The notes: generated by a model from the sequence alone, not told the origin. Positions 27,220-35,308 are shown, counted from the first letter of the stretch. The stretch: 64,000 nt of DNA from Litchfieldella qijiaojingensis (GCF_014651875.1 NZ_BMXS01000004.1:213586-277585); one strand, 5' to 3'. Made by a program: numbers and translations.

Positions 27220-27437
27220 AGCTGGAAGAGCGCCGCTTCGCGGCTGGAAGTCATAAGCTGGAAGCTTGAAGAAAAAACTCTTGATACCAGCTTCTGGTGG
27301 CAAGATGCTGCCTTCCAGCTTCCAGCTTCCAGCTTCCAGCTTCCAGCTTCCAGCTTCCAGCTTCCAGCTTCCAGCTTCCAGCTTCCAGCTTCCAGCTTCC
27401 AGCTTCCAGCTTCCAGCTTCCAGCTTCCAGCTTCCAG
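27217..27437. repeat. Heptanucleotide array H4 (CTTCCAG x 18) with flank
   Basis: Eighteen perfect CTTCCAG units fill 27312-27437; the other strand reads GAAGCTG. The left flank starts at the stop codon of the ProQ-like gene with TGAAGCTGGAAGAGC, the same sequence that starts the flank of array H3, and includes the palindrome GCCGCTTCGCGGC. GAAG-type bases of the flank are complementary to the array and could fold onto it in RNA. Confidence 0.95.
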
Positions 27438-27821
27438 CTTTTATTGAGCGAATTCGCAAAACGTTGATTAGTTTTCCTCTTGAAAGCTGGCGCGAAGCTC
27501 GCCAAGATAGGCGGGGTTCGCTGCCATGACCATGCCGTGAGGCAGGATCGGTGGCAGTCCAGGGAAAGCGTTGCAGGGTGGTGGCGTGGCCCTTGGGTAG
27601 GGGAAAAGTTCCCTGATTTTCGTGCGCGGAGATTAAAAACAGTGTTTTTTCTTCTTGCGCTCTCGAAAATCCCAGTATAAGGTTTCCCTGCGAGCATTGG
27701 ATTATAACAAGGCTTCGCTCAGGTAGCGGTCCTGGATCAAGCGCTTAGACGCGAGATTCTGGGCACACCGGGTAAGCCGATTAACGATCGAAACAGTAAG
27801 CTAGTAAAGGAACATATCGCG
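27438..27821 (+). promoter_or_regulatory. Porin upstream region, no gene
   Basis: This 384-base stretch has no credible gene. A TTGCGC near 27655 and TATAAG at 27676 could be a -35/-10 pair but the spacing (15) is short; a second AT-rich box (GATTATAAC) lies near 27700. AAAGGAAC before the ATG at 27822 is a good ribosome binding site. A leader of over 100 bases leaves room for post-transcriptional control, which is common for porins. Confidence 0.4.
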
Positions 27822-28838
27822 ATGAAAAAGACACTGTTAGCGACTGCTATCGCCGGCGCCCTGGGTGCCTCTGCCGCTGCCCAGGCAGCCACCGTCTACA
27901 ACCAGGAAGGCACCAGGCTGGACCTGTACGGCAACATCCAGCTGGCCTACTCCAGCGTTGACCAAGGCGCCGAAACCACCGATCAGCTGGCCGATAACGG
28001 CTCCACTCTGGGTGTCACCGGTGAGCACGTGATCTTTGATGGCCTGACTGGCTACTTCAAGTACGAATTCGAAGGCGATGCCGATGAGATCAAGGGCGCC
28101 GGCGGTCTGGACACTGGTGACCAGGCTTACGTGGGTCTGAAGGGCAACTTCGGTGATGGACGCCTGGGTTCCTATGACCCGCTGATCGATGACTGGATCC
28201 AGGATCCGATCACCAACAACGAATTCTTCGATGTCAGCGACTCGACCTCTCAAAGAGCCGGGGCTGTGGGTAGTAAGTTCCTCGAAGGTGACAAGTTCAC
28301 CTACACCTCTCCGTCTCTGGCTGGCTTCCAGTTTGCCCTGGGTACCCAGTTCAAGGGCGATGCCGAAGCCGAGAACCTCTCCAGTTCCAGTAATGCTTCC
28401 TTCTTCGGTGGTTTGAAGTACGCCGTCGGTGGCTTCTCCATCGCTGCGGCCTACGACAACCTGGATAACATTGAAGAAGTTTCTGGCGTGGGCGCCGCGC
28501 TCGGCGGTGAGTTCGGTGATCAGTACGGTGTGACCGCCCAGTACACCATCGGCACCCTGCGCCTGTCTGCCAAGGCCGAGAAGTTCGACTCCGACTTCGA
28601 TGATTCCGATGCCGACTTCTACGCTCTGGGCGCTCGCTACGGCTACGGCATGGGCGACGTCTACGGCGCCTACCAGCGCGTCGATGACGAGCTCGAAGCA
28701 GACGAGCGCGACGAGTTCGTGATTGGTGCCAACTATAGCATCTCCGATGCCATGTACACCTGGCTCGAGCTGGCCACCGATGATCGGGATGACGATGCTG
28801 GCGACGGTGTCGCCGTGGGTGTGACCTACCTGTTCTAA
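27822..28838 (+). CDS. Gram-negative outer-membrane porin
   Basis: The 338-residue protein has a signal peptide (MKKTLLATAIAGALGASAAA, cleavage after AQA near residue 22), then a 16-strand-type barrel beginning TVYNQEGTRLDLYGNIQLAY and closing with the aromatic C terminus VGVTYLF that the BAM complex recognises. The chain is strongly acidic (many Asp/Glu), as expected for a protein exposed to high salt. It is probably a trimeric general porin. A strong terminator follows, so it is a single-gene transcript. Confidence 0.93.
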   Translation: MKKTLLATAIAGALGASAAAQAATVYNQEGTRLDLYGNIQLAYSSVDQGAETTDQLADNGSTLGVTGEHVIFDGLTGYFKYEFEGDADEIKGAGGLDTGDQAYVGLKGNFGDGRLGSYDPLIDDWIQDPITNNEFFDVSDSTSQRAGAVGSKFLEGDKFTYTSPSLAGFQFALGTQFKGDAEAENLSSSSNASFFGGLKYAVGGFSIAAAYDNLDNIEEVSGVGAALGGEFGDQYGVTAQYTIGTLRLSAKAEKFDSDFDDSDADFYALGARYGYGMGDVYGAYQRVDDELEADERDEFVIGANYSISDAMYTWLELATDDRDDDAGDGVAVGVTYLF

Positions 28839-28886
28839 GTCTTTCGACTCGGGGTTTGACCCTGAATCAGAAGCCTTATATAACGA

Positions 28887-28915
28887 AAGCCGATCCTGCG
28901 GGGTCGGCTTTTTTC
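28887..28915 (+). terminator. Terminator after the porin gene
   Basis: AAGCCGATCC and GGGTCGGCTT pair around TGCG (one G-T pair) and are followed by TTTTTT, a textbook intrinsic terminator. Confidence 0.92.
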
Positions 28916-28935
28916 ATTTGCCGATGTGAGGTCTT

Positions 28936-29976
28936 ATGAAATCGTCTATTGTGACTGGCACTCTGCTGGTGTTCAGCCTGGTGCTGGCCGATGTCAGTGT
29001 CGCCGATAGCGTGATGGAGAAGCGCTTTCGCGAGGAGGGGCGCCAGCTCGACCTGACCGGCTTCCTGCAGTCGGAAAACGATGCGCGCAGCCGCAGTTTT
29101 CTCTACGGCTCCCCCCATGAGCATGACTTCACTGTCAAGAAAGCTGGCACCTACCTGTTCAAGAGCCACGTGCCGGGCGGGTCCTACAATGACTATCGTG
29201 TGGCGGCGGAGCTACTGGATGACCGGGGCCAGGTGCTCGCCCGCGGTGAAGCGCTGAGTCAGAGCGGTGGCCTGGCCCTGCGCCAGCGTCTAGAGCCGGG
29301 CGACTACGTGCTGCGGGTCGAAGGCCAGAAATTTGGTACCCGGGCAAGATCGGGCAATAGCTTCTATATCACGGTGTCGGGGCTGGATGCCCAGGGGCGC
29401 CGTCTGGAAGGAAGCATCAGCGAAGGCCAGGGGCTGGTGTTTACCGGTAGTGGTCGCGAAGCAAGTCGCAGTGTCTTCGTACGTAACCGCAACTCCGTGG
29501 CGACCATCGCGCCGCCTGCGACTGAAGCGGCTGCAGATGTTCAGGAATCCACCACGGCCGAAGGTACTGCGCCATCGAGCGCCGAGCCCCAGCCGCCAAC
29601 CAGTGAACCGCAGGCCGGGCAGGCGACCGACAGTGACGCGCCCAGAAGCTTCGAGAGGATCGTCACCGATGTGAAGATCCGCGCGCGTGGTGAAGTCCTG
29701 ACCTTCGATGTGGTGGAAGCCGGCACCATCGCCATCACCACGGCCACCTATCCGACGGGGTATGAGGACACCTACCGGATCGCGCTTCAGGTGTTGGACG
29801 AGAGCGGCCGCGTGGTGGCTGAAGGGGCCGGTAAAGGCTTCGATGGCGATGTCGATCTGCGCACCGTGCTTTCGCCTGGGCGCTACCGCATTCGCGTGCA
29901 GGGCCAGAAGTTCGGCTCCGTCATGACCGGCGTCAACAACTACGAGCTAAAGGTGATCCAACTGGATCGCCAATAA
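28936..29976 (+). CDS. Secreted protein with two homologous beta domains, function unknown
   Basis: The 346-residue protein has a signal peptide (to about residue 23, VSVADS). Two similar domains flank a Pro/Ala/Glu/Thr linker (about 195-238). Domain 1 reads DYRVAAELLDDRGQVLARG, LEPGDYVLRVEGQKFGT; domain 2 reads TYRIALQVLDESGRVVAEG, LSPGRYRIRVQGQKFGS. Both resemble pre-peptidase C-terminal (PPC-like) beta-sandwich domains in layout, but this is only a guess. It starts shortly after the porin terminator. No catalytic motif is seen. Confidence 0.75.
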   Translation: MKSSIVTGTLLVFSLVLADVSVADSVMEKRFREEGRQLDLTGFLQSENDARSRSFLYGSPHEHDFTVKKAGTYLFKSHVPGGSYNDYRVAAELLDDRGQVLARGEALSQSGGLALRQRLEPGDYVLRVEGQKFGTRARSGNSFYITVSGLDAQGRRLEGSISEGQGLVFTGSGREASRSVFVRNRNSVATIAPPATEAAADVQESTTAEGTAPSSAEPQPPTSEPQAGQATDSDAPRSFERIVTDVKIRARGEVLTFDVVEAGTIAITTATYPTGYEDTYRIALQVLDESGRVVAEGAGKGFDGDVDLRTVLSPGRYRIRVQGQKFGSVMTGVNNYELKVIQLDRQ

Positions 29977-30011
29977 GGCCACTTCTCCCCGGCCAGGGTA
30001 AGAGGTCGAGC

Positions 30012-30040
30012 AAAAAAAGGGGGCCGCATGACCGGCCCCC
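30012..30040 (-). terminator. Terminator after the small coiled-coil protein gene
   Basis: On the minus strand GGGGGCCG pairs with CGGCCCCC, followed by TTTTTTT. It lies between convergent genes; only the minus direction has the T-run. Confidence 0.85.
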
Positions 30041-30086
30041 GGCACCACGTTACATGCTACGGATGTGAGATCGTAGTGTCAGGTCA

Positions 30087-30320
30087 TCAAGAGGAGGTGT
30101 CTGCGTCTTCCTCCTCAAGCATCATACGAATCAATTCCTGCAGTTGTTGCACTTGGTTTTCAAGCGCTTCGACACGGGATTTGCTGGCAGTGGTTTGTTC
30201 GGCTTGCTGGTTGATCTCTGCCATATGCTTTTCAATCGCGTCAGAATCCATGGCAAACGCCGAGCCTGCCATCAGCAGGGATGCTGCCAGAGCCGATGCG
30301 GTCAGTATCATGGTTTTCAT
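30087..30320 (-). CDS. Small exported coiled-coil protein, function unknown
   Basis: The 77-residue product starts with a clear signal peptide (MKTMILTASALAASLLMAGS, AFA cleavage near residue 23). The mature 54 residues are Glu/Gln-rich and helical with a coiled-coil pattern (SRVEALENQVQQLQELIRMM) and an acidic end. GAGGTGTCCC precedes the ATG. No cysteine is present, so it is not a lipoprotein. A good start site, signal peptide and terminator support a real gene. Confidence 0.75.
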   Translation of the reverse strand: MKTMILTASALAASLLMAGSAFAMDSDAIEKHMAEINQQAEQTTASKSRVEALENQVQQLQELIRMMLEEEDADTSS

Positions 30321-30465
30321 GGGACACCTCGACTAGTCGGTCAATGTTCTATGGTGCTCGTTGCGACACCCGCTGCATCAGCCGCCGTCTCTAGGGTTGC
30401 AATGGCAACTTGACCAGCAAGGTATCTGGTTCTTTGTAGGGACGGCATGGCAAAACTTACAGCCT

Positions 30466-30744
30466 CGGGCGCTACGCGCCCGGAAGAAGGAAGACGTCGC
30501 TTCGCGACTGAAGAAGGGAAGGTTTAAGAGGGAAGAACGGCGCTACGCGCCTTGAAGAGGGAAGTGAAAGCCAGACACTGCCATCCTTCATCCTTCATCC
30601 TTCATCCTTCATCCTTCATCCTTCATCCTTCATCCTTCATCCTTCATCCTTCATCCTTCATCCTTCATCCTTCATCCTTCATCCTTCATCCTTCTTCCTT
30701 CTTCCTTCTTCCTTCTTCCTTCTTCCTTCTTCCTTCTTCCTTCT
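30466..30744. repeat. Heptanucleotide array H5 (TCCTTCA x 15 then TCCTTCT x 8) with flank
   Basis: Fifteen TCCTTCA units (30584-30688) switch without a break in register to eight TCCTTCT units (30689-30744). The other strand reads GAAGGAT and GAAGGAA. The left flank (30466-30583) is GAAG-rich and has palindromes GGCGCTACGCGCC (twice) and GTCGCTTCGCGAC, like the flanks of H3 and H4. No gene lies in 30321-30960 besides this element; the stretch 30745-30960 is the presumed promoter region of the next operon. Confidence 0.95.
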
Positions 30745-30960
30745 TCAATCTAGTTCAGCGTTGAATCCCCGTCTTTCTCTTTTCTCACCGCCTGCTATTC
30801 TCAACGCTAGGCAAGTTGAACGGTCATTCAATCGTCATCTTTCGGTCACCTCCCAGCGCTAGATTCGCGATGGGTACCGAGGCCCCTGTCATGACGAGTG
30901 GCGGGCCGGACAGCCCCTCGAACAATGAATCGGATTTCGTTAGCAGGGAGAGACCAACAA

Positions 30961-32073
30961 ATGTCGATCACGCGTCGTCGTTTTCTGCAGGGCACACTGG
31001 CCGCTGGAGCTGCAGCCTCGGTGCCGTTCTATATCAATAAGGCGCTGGCCCAGGAGCAGACCCTGCGCATCTATGCCTGGGCCGGCTATTTTTCCGACGA
31101 GATGCTCGCCGATTTCAGCGAAAAGACCGGCATTCGTGCCACCTTTACTCCCTATGGCACCAACGACGAGTTGATGAATTCGCTGCGTGCCACCGACGGC
31201 AGCGGATTCGACGTGATCATGCCCACCGTCGACCGCGTGCCGGGCTACCTGGACTTCGACCTGGTGCAGCCGCTGGACGAGTCGCGCATCAACTGGGACG
31301 GTGCGCTGGAAAGTGCCATTGCCGGTTCCGAGGTCGGCGGTGTGGTCGACGGCAAGCGTTACTTCGCCCCCAGCGATTGGGGCACCGAGGCGATCACCTA
31401 CAATCGTCGCTTCACCAATCTGGACCGCTCGACGCTGAGCTACGCCGACCTGTGGAACCCGGACCACGGACAGGGTGTGACGGTGCGCGGCCATTCGGCA
31501 TTGGTCGGCATCGGGTTATGGCTGGAGCGCGAAGGGCGCTTGCCATTCCCGCTGCTCGATTCCTACAAGAATGAAGAAGCGATGCGCGCCAACTTCGACG
31601 TGATTCTCGAAGAAGCGGTCAAGCACAAGAACATGCTGGCGCAGTTCTGGGACACCGAGAACGAGGCCCAGGCCGCTTTCCGCACCAACGGCGCGATCAT
31701 TGGCCAGACTTGGGACAGCACCGCCTTCCGCCTGCAGCAGGAGGGCGAGGACATCGCCTATGCCGCGCCGCGCGAAGGCGCCCTGGCATGGATGGAAGGC
31801 TTCGTGATTCCCAAGAATGCCCAGAACCCCGATGCCGTCTACGAGCTGATCAACTGGTACTACACCCCGGAAGCCGGGGCGATGTTCGTCGCCGCCACCG
31901 GCTACAACTCCACCGCCAAGGGCGCCGAGGCGCTGTTGCCGGAAGCCTCGCGCAAGTTCTTCCAGGAATCCTACACCGAGGAGGATCTGGCCAACCTGTG
32001 GTGGTGGCCGATCCAGGAACCGTGGTACGTGGCGCTGCGCAACGAATACCAGGATCGGTATTTGTCGGCGTGA
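30961..32073 (+). CDS. Polyamine-type ABC transporter substrate-binding protein
   Basis: This periplasmic binding protein (370 residues) belongs to the spermidine/putrescine family: LRIYAWAGYFSDEMLADF, YGTNDELMNSL, FDVIMPTVDRVPGY, WGTEAITYNR, WMEGFVIPKNAQNPDAVYEL. It has a twin-arginine leader (MSITRRRFLQGTLAAGAAAS). The ATG at 30961 follows AGGGAGAG; the upstream in-frame start would precede the leader. ATPase and permease genes follow after a 355-base REP block. The exact ligand (putrescine, spermidine or a related compound) cannot be told. Confidence 0.88.
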   Translation: MSITRRRFLQGTLAAGAAASVPFYINKALAQEQTLRIYAWAGYFSDEMLADFSEKTGIRATFTPYGTNDELMNSLRATDGSGFDVIMPTVDRVPGYLDFDLVQPLDESRINWDGALESAIAGSEVGGVVDGKRYFAPSDWGTEAITYNRRFTNLDRSTLSYADLWNPDHGQGVTVRGHSALVGIGLWLEREGRLPFPLLDSYKNEEAMRANFDVILEEAVKHKNMLAQFWDTENEAQAAFRTNGAIIGQTWDSTAFRLQQEGEDIAYAAPREGALAWMEGFVIPKNAQNPDAVYELINWYYTPEAGAMFVAATGYNSTAKGAEALLPEASRKFFQESYTEEDLANLWWWPIQEPWYVALRNEYQDRYLSA

Positions 32074-32106
32074 TCCATGCCGTGCTTCGCGACCGGCAAT
32101 GATTTC

Positions 32107-32411
32107 GCGCAGCAAGCTGTGCTCCCACAGGGATGTGCAACCTTGGATGGGGTGGTGGGAGCGCAATTCATTGCGCGATGCATTTGGCAGGATCCCGAGA
32201 AAGCCGGCCTGACGGCCGGATCGCGCAGCAAGCTGTGCTCCCACAGGGATGTGCAACCTTGGATGGGGTGGTGGGAGCGCAATTCATTGCGCGATGCATT
32301 TGGCAGGATCTCGAGAAAGCCGGCCTGACGGCCGGATCGCGCAGCAAGCTGCGCTCCCACAGGGCTGCGCGGCATTGGATGGGGTTGTGGGAGCGCAATT
32401 CATTGCGCGAT
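32107..32411. repeat. REP block, 116-bp unit repeated 2.7 times, inside an operon
   Basis: GCGCAGCAAGCTG begins at 32107, 32223 and 32339, exactly 116 bases apart. Each unit has an inverse REP (ending GCTCCCAC), a forward REP (GTGGGAGC, hairpin GCGCAATTCATTGCGC, GAT) and the palindrome GCCGGCCTGACGGCCGG. The units are almost identical. The block occupies the whole gap between the binding-protein and ATPase genes of one transporter. Confidence 0.93.
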
Positions 32412-32428
32412 AGGGTAAAGGGGTATCA

Positions 32429-33616
32429 ATGGACGGTAGTGTCAAACTGGACGAGGTGGTGATGCGCTTCGGCGATTTCACCGCCATCGAGCGCACGTCG
32501 CTCGAGATTGCGTCGGGGGAGTTCTTCAGCTTCCTGGGACCTTCGGGATGTGGCAAGACCACGATCCTCAATATGATCAGCGGTTTTCTCACTCCCAGCG
32601 ATGGGCAAGTCATGATCGGCGGCGAGCCGATGGCGGGGGTGCCGGTCAACCACCGGCCGACGGCGATGATCTTTCAGAACCTGGCACTGTTCCCGCTGAT
32701 GACAGTGTACGAGAACATCGAGTTCGGCCTAGAGGTGCGCGGGGTCGACAAGCGCAAGCGGCGCGAGGCTTCCGAACGCTTGCTGGCGCTGGTAGCGCTG
32801 GAGGGCAGTGGGTCGAAGCTCGTCACCGAGCTCTCCGGTGGCCAGAAGCAGCGTATCGCCATCGCTCGGGCCTTGGCGGTGGAGCCGCGCGTGCTGCTGC
32901 TCGATGAGCCGCTGTCGGCGTTGGACTTGAAGCTGCGCCAGCATATGCGCGCCGAGCTCAAGGCGATTCAGCGCAAGACCGGCATCACCTTCATCTATAT
33001 CACCCACGATCAGGGCGAAGCACTGACCATGTCCGACCGGGTGGCGGTGATGTCGGCGGGGCGTATCCAGCAAGTGACTGATCCGATGACGCTGTATCGC
33101 GCCCCGCTCACTGGCTTCGTGGCGTCGTTCGTCGGCGAGAACAATCGTCTCGAGGTCAAGGTGGTCGACCGTCAGGGGCCCCGCGTACGTCTCGATGGCG
33201 GCGCCTTGGGGCCGTTGATGGGGAGCGCCGGGGAGGATGTCGTGTTGGCCAACGGCCAGGCGGCGGCACTCTACGTGCGCCCCGAACACTTGCGCCCGGT
33301 GGATGACGGCTATACGGGGCCCCGGCTTGAAACGACCATCGAGGCGGTACACTTCGAGGGTGCCTGGCTGATGCTGGAAACCCGGCTGGATGCCAGCGGC
33401 GAGAAGCTGCGCGTGCAGCTCGGCAGCGATCTGGCCAAGCAGGCCGCCGGCATGCTGGAACCAGGCAGGCAGGTCGGCTTCGGCTATGACCCCGAAGAGG
33501 CAGTGGTGCTGCCCGATGACGGCAGTCCGGTGGTCGACGAGGCGACCGGTGAAGTGGTCGAAACGTCCGCCAAGGGCGAAGCCGAGGCAGGAGGCGCGCA
33601 TGTTTCGTCAGCTTAG
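32429..33616 (+). CDS. Polyamine-type ABC transporter ATPase
   Basis: The 395-residue protein is a PotA/CUT1-like ATPase: Walker A GPSGCGKTT, Q-loop FQNLALFPLMT, signature LSGGQKQRIAIARAL, Walker B RVLLLDEPLSALD, H-loop ITHDQGEALTMSD, then a C-terminal TOBE domain (about 285-370). It powers the importer whose binding protein lies upstream and whose permeases follow. The last 30 residues are Glu/Ala-rich. The next gene starts 17 bases before this stop, so translation is coupled. Confidence 0.93.
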   Translation: MDGSVKLDEVVMRFGDFTAIERTSLEIASGEFFSFLGPSGCGKTTILNMISGFLTPSDGQVMIGGEPMAGVPVNHRPTAMIFQNLALFPLMTVYENIEFGLEVRGVDKRKRREASERLLALVALEGSGSKLVTELSGGQKQRIAIARALAVEPRVLLLDEPLSALDLKLRQHMRAELKAIQRKTGITFIYITHDQGEALTMSDRVAVMSAGRIQQVTDPMTLYRAPLTGFVASFVGENNRLEVKVVDRQGPRVRLDGGALGPLMGSAGEDVVLANGQAAALYVRPEHLRPVDDGYTGPRLETTIEAVHFEGAWLMLETRLDASGEKLRVQLGSDLAKQAAGMLEPGRQVGFGYDPEEAVVLPDDGSPVVDEATGEVVETSAKGEAEAGGAHVSSA

Positions 33617-34487
33617 CGAGCGCTTCGGCCATCCGCTGGCAATGGCCATCCTGACCTTGCTGGGCATGTGGCTGATCGTCATGGTCACGCTGCCGCAACT
33701 ACAGATGATCGACTACTCCTTCCGTCCCAACCTGCTGCCGGCGCAGAGGGGCGGGCCGGAGGATGGTTGGACGCTGGGGAACTACGTCACCCTGTTCGAT
33801 AACGAGATCCACCGCGCGATCTTCTTCAAGACGCTGTGGTCAAGCGTGCTGGTTACCCTGCTGACCCTGGTGGTCAGCTATCCGCTGGCCTATTACCTGG
33901 CCAAGGTGGCAACCCCGCGTCAGGCGGCGCTGTGCATCCTGCTGCTGATCATTCCGTTCTGGATCAACGAGATCCTGCGCACCTATTCGTGGTTCATCAT
34001 CCTGGCGTTTCGCGGCCCGCTGAACGAGATCCTGCTGGCGTTGGGACTGATCGAACGGCCAATCCGCTTCCTGAGTGGTGATGCCGGGGTGATGGTGGGG
34101 ATGGTCTACGCGTATATCCTGTTCATGGTGTTTCCGCTGTACAACGCCATCGAGAGCCTCGACGACAACCAGATACGCGCTGCGCGCGATCTGGGCGCCG
34201 GTAGTATTCGCACCCACCGGCGCATCGTGATTCCGCATGCCAAACCGGGCATCGCCACCGGCTGCATCATGACCTTCATGCTGGCGGCGGGCAGCTACGC
34301 GGTGCCGGCGCTGCTAGGCTCACCGGGCAGCCGATGGTTCACCCAGATCATCTACAACTGGTTCTTCGAGGGCGGCAACTGGAATCAGGGCGCGGCTTAC
34401 GCGTTCCTGCTGCTGGTGTTGTGTATCGGCTTCATGTCGCTCGTCATGAAGTTCTTCAAGGTAGGGCTGGGGGATATCGCTAAATGA
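33600..34487 (+). CDS. Polyamine-type ABC transporter permease 1
   Basis: The 295-residue PotB-like permease has six membrane helices and the cytoplasmic EAA loop that contacts the ATPase (IRAARDLGAGSIRTHRRIVIP). It starts at ATG 33600, with AGGAGGC nearby, overlapping the ATPase gene, and ends overlapping the next permease by four bases (ATGA). The tight packing indicates one operon from 32429 to 35296. Confidence 0.92.
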   Translation: MFRQLSERFGHPLAMAILTLLGMWLIVMVTLPQLQMIDYSFRPNLLPAQRGGPEDGWTLGNYVTLFDNEIHRAIFFKTLWSSVLVTLLTLVVSYPLAYYLAKVATPRQAALCILLLIIPFWINEILRTYSWFIILAFRGPLNEILLALGLIERPIRFLSGDAGVMVGMVYAYILFMVFPLYNAIESLDDNQIRAARDLGAGSIRTHRRIVIPHAKPGIATGCIMTFMLAAGSYAVPALLGSPGSRWFTQIIYNWFFEGGNWNQGAAYAFLLLVLCIGFMSLVMKFFKVGLGDIAK

Positions 34488-35296
34488 GTTCGCAACGCCT
34501 GCTGGCCTTCGGCCTGCGTTTCTACATCACGGTATTCTTCCTGTATCTGTTCCTGCCGCTGATGGTGATGGCGGCGGCGACCTTCAACGACAGCCGCTTT
34601 CCCACCATCACTCCCTGGGACGGCACCACGCTGCGCTGGTTCGGCGAGCTCGCCGCCGACGGCGGCATGTGGCAGGCACTTTCCAACAGCCTGCTGGTAG
34701 CGGCGGGGGTGTTGTGTCTGGCGGTGCCGATCGGTATTGCCTGCGCGCTGTTCCTGAACACGGTGTCGAGTCGCGGCAAGCCGTTCATCTATGCGCTGAT
34801 TCTCTCACCGCTGCTGACTCCGGGTGTGATCATCGGTATCTCGACGCTGATTTTCTGGCGCCAGTTCGGTGTCAGCGGGGGGATCTTCTTGACCGTGCTG
34901 GGTCAGGCGACCTTCATTGCAGCCTATGTGATGCTGATGGTGATGGCGCGGCTGCAGCGTTTCGATCGCACCATGGAGCGCGCCGCCCTGGACCTGGGCG
35001 CCAGCCAGTGGCAGATGTTCCGGCGCATCCTGTTGCCGTATCTGAAGCCGGCGATCCTCTCGGCGGCGGTGATCGCCTTCCTGCAATCCTTCGAGAACTA
35101 CAACACCACGCTGTTCGTGGTCGGCTATGACACTACCCTGACGGTGTATATCGCCTCCAAGGTGCGCACCGGCCTGACTCCAGCGGTCAATGCCTTGGGC
35201 TTGATACTGATTTTGATCACCGTGGCGCTGGCCATCGCCTACGAGGTGAAACGTCGGCGCGAGCAGGCGGCGCTAGCTCGTTTGGCCAGGGTATAA
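34484..35296 (+). CDS. Polyamine-type ABC transporter permease 2
   Basis: The 270-residue PotC-like permease has six membrane helices and the EAA loop MERAALDLGASQWQMFRRI, followed by LPYLKPAILSAAVIAFLQSF. With the preceding permease it forms the membrane channel of the importer. The C-terminal end is basic (VKRRREQAALARLARV). Its stop lies 12 bases from the stop of the convergent GGDEF-EAL gene, with no room for a separate terminator. Confidence 0.92.
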   Translation: MSSQRLLAFGLRFYITVFFLYLFLPLMVMAAATFNDSRFPTITPWDGTTLRWFGELAADGGMWQALSNSLLVAAGVLCLAVPIGIACALFLNTVSSRGKPFIYALILSPLLTPGVIIGISTLIFWRQFGVSGGIFLTVLGQATFIAAYVMLMVMARLQRFDRTMERAALDLGASQWQMFRRILLPYLKPAILSAAVIAFLQSFENYNTTLFVVGYDTTLTVYIASKVRTGLTPAVNALGLILILITVALAIAYEVKRRREQAALARLARV

Positions 35297-35308
35297 GGAT
35301 GGGGGCCC

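Noticed and set aside
16208..30744. Heptamer arrays as CRISPR arrays
   Set aside because: Units are 7 bp with no spacers, and no cas gene is in the window.
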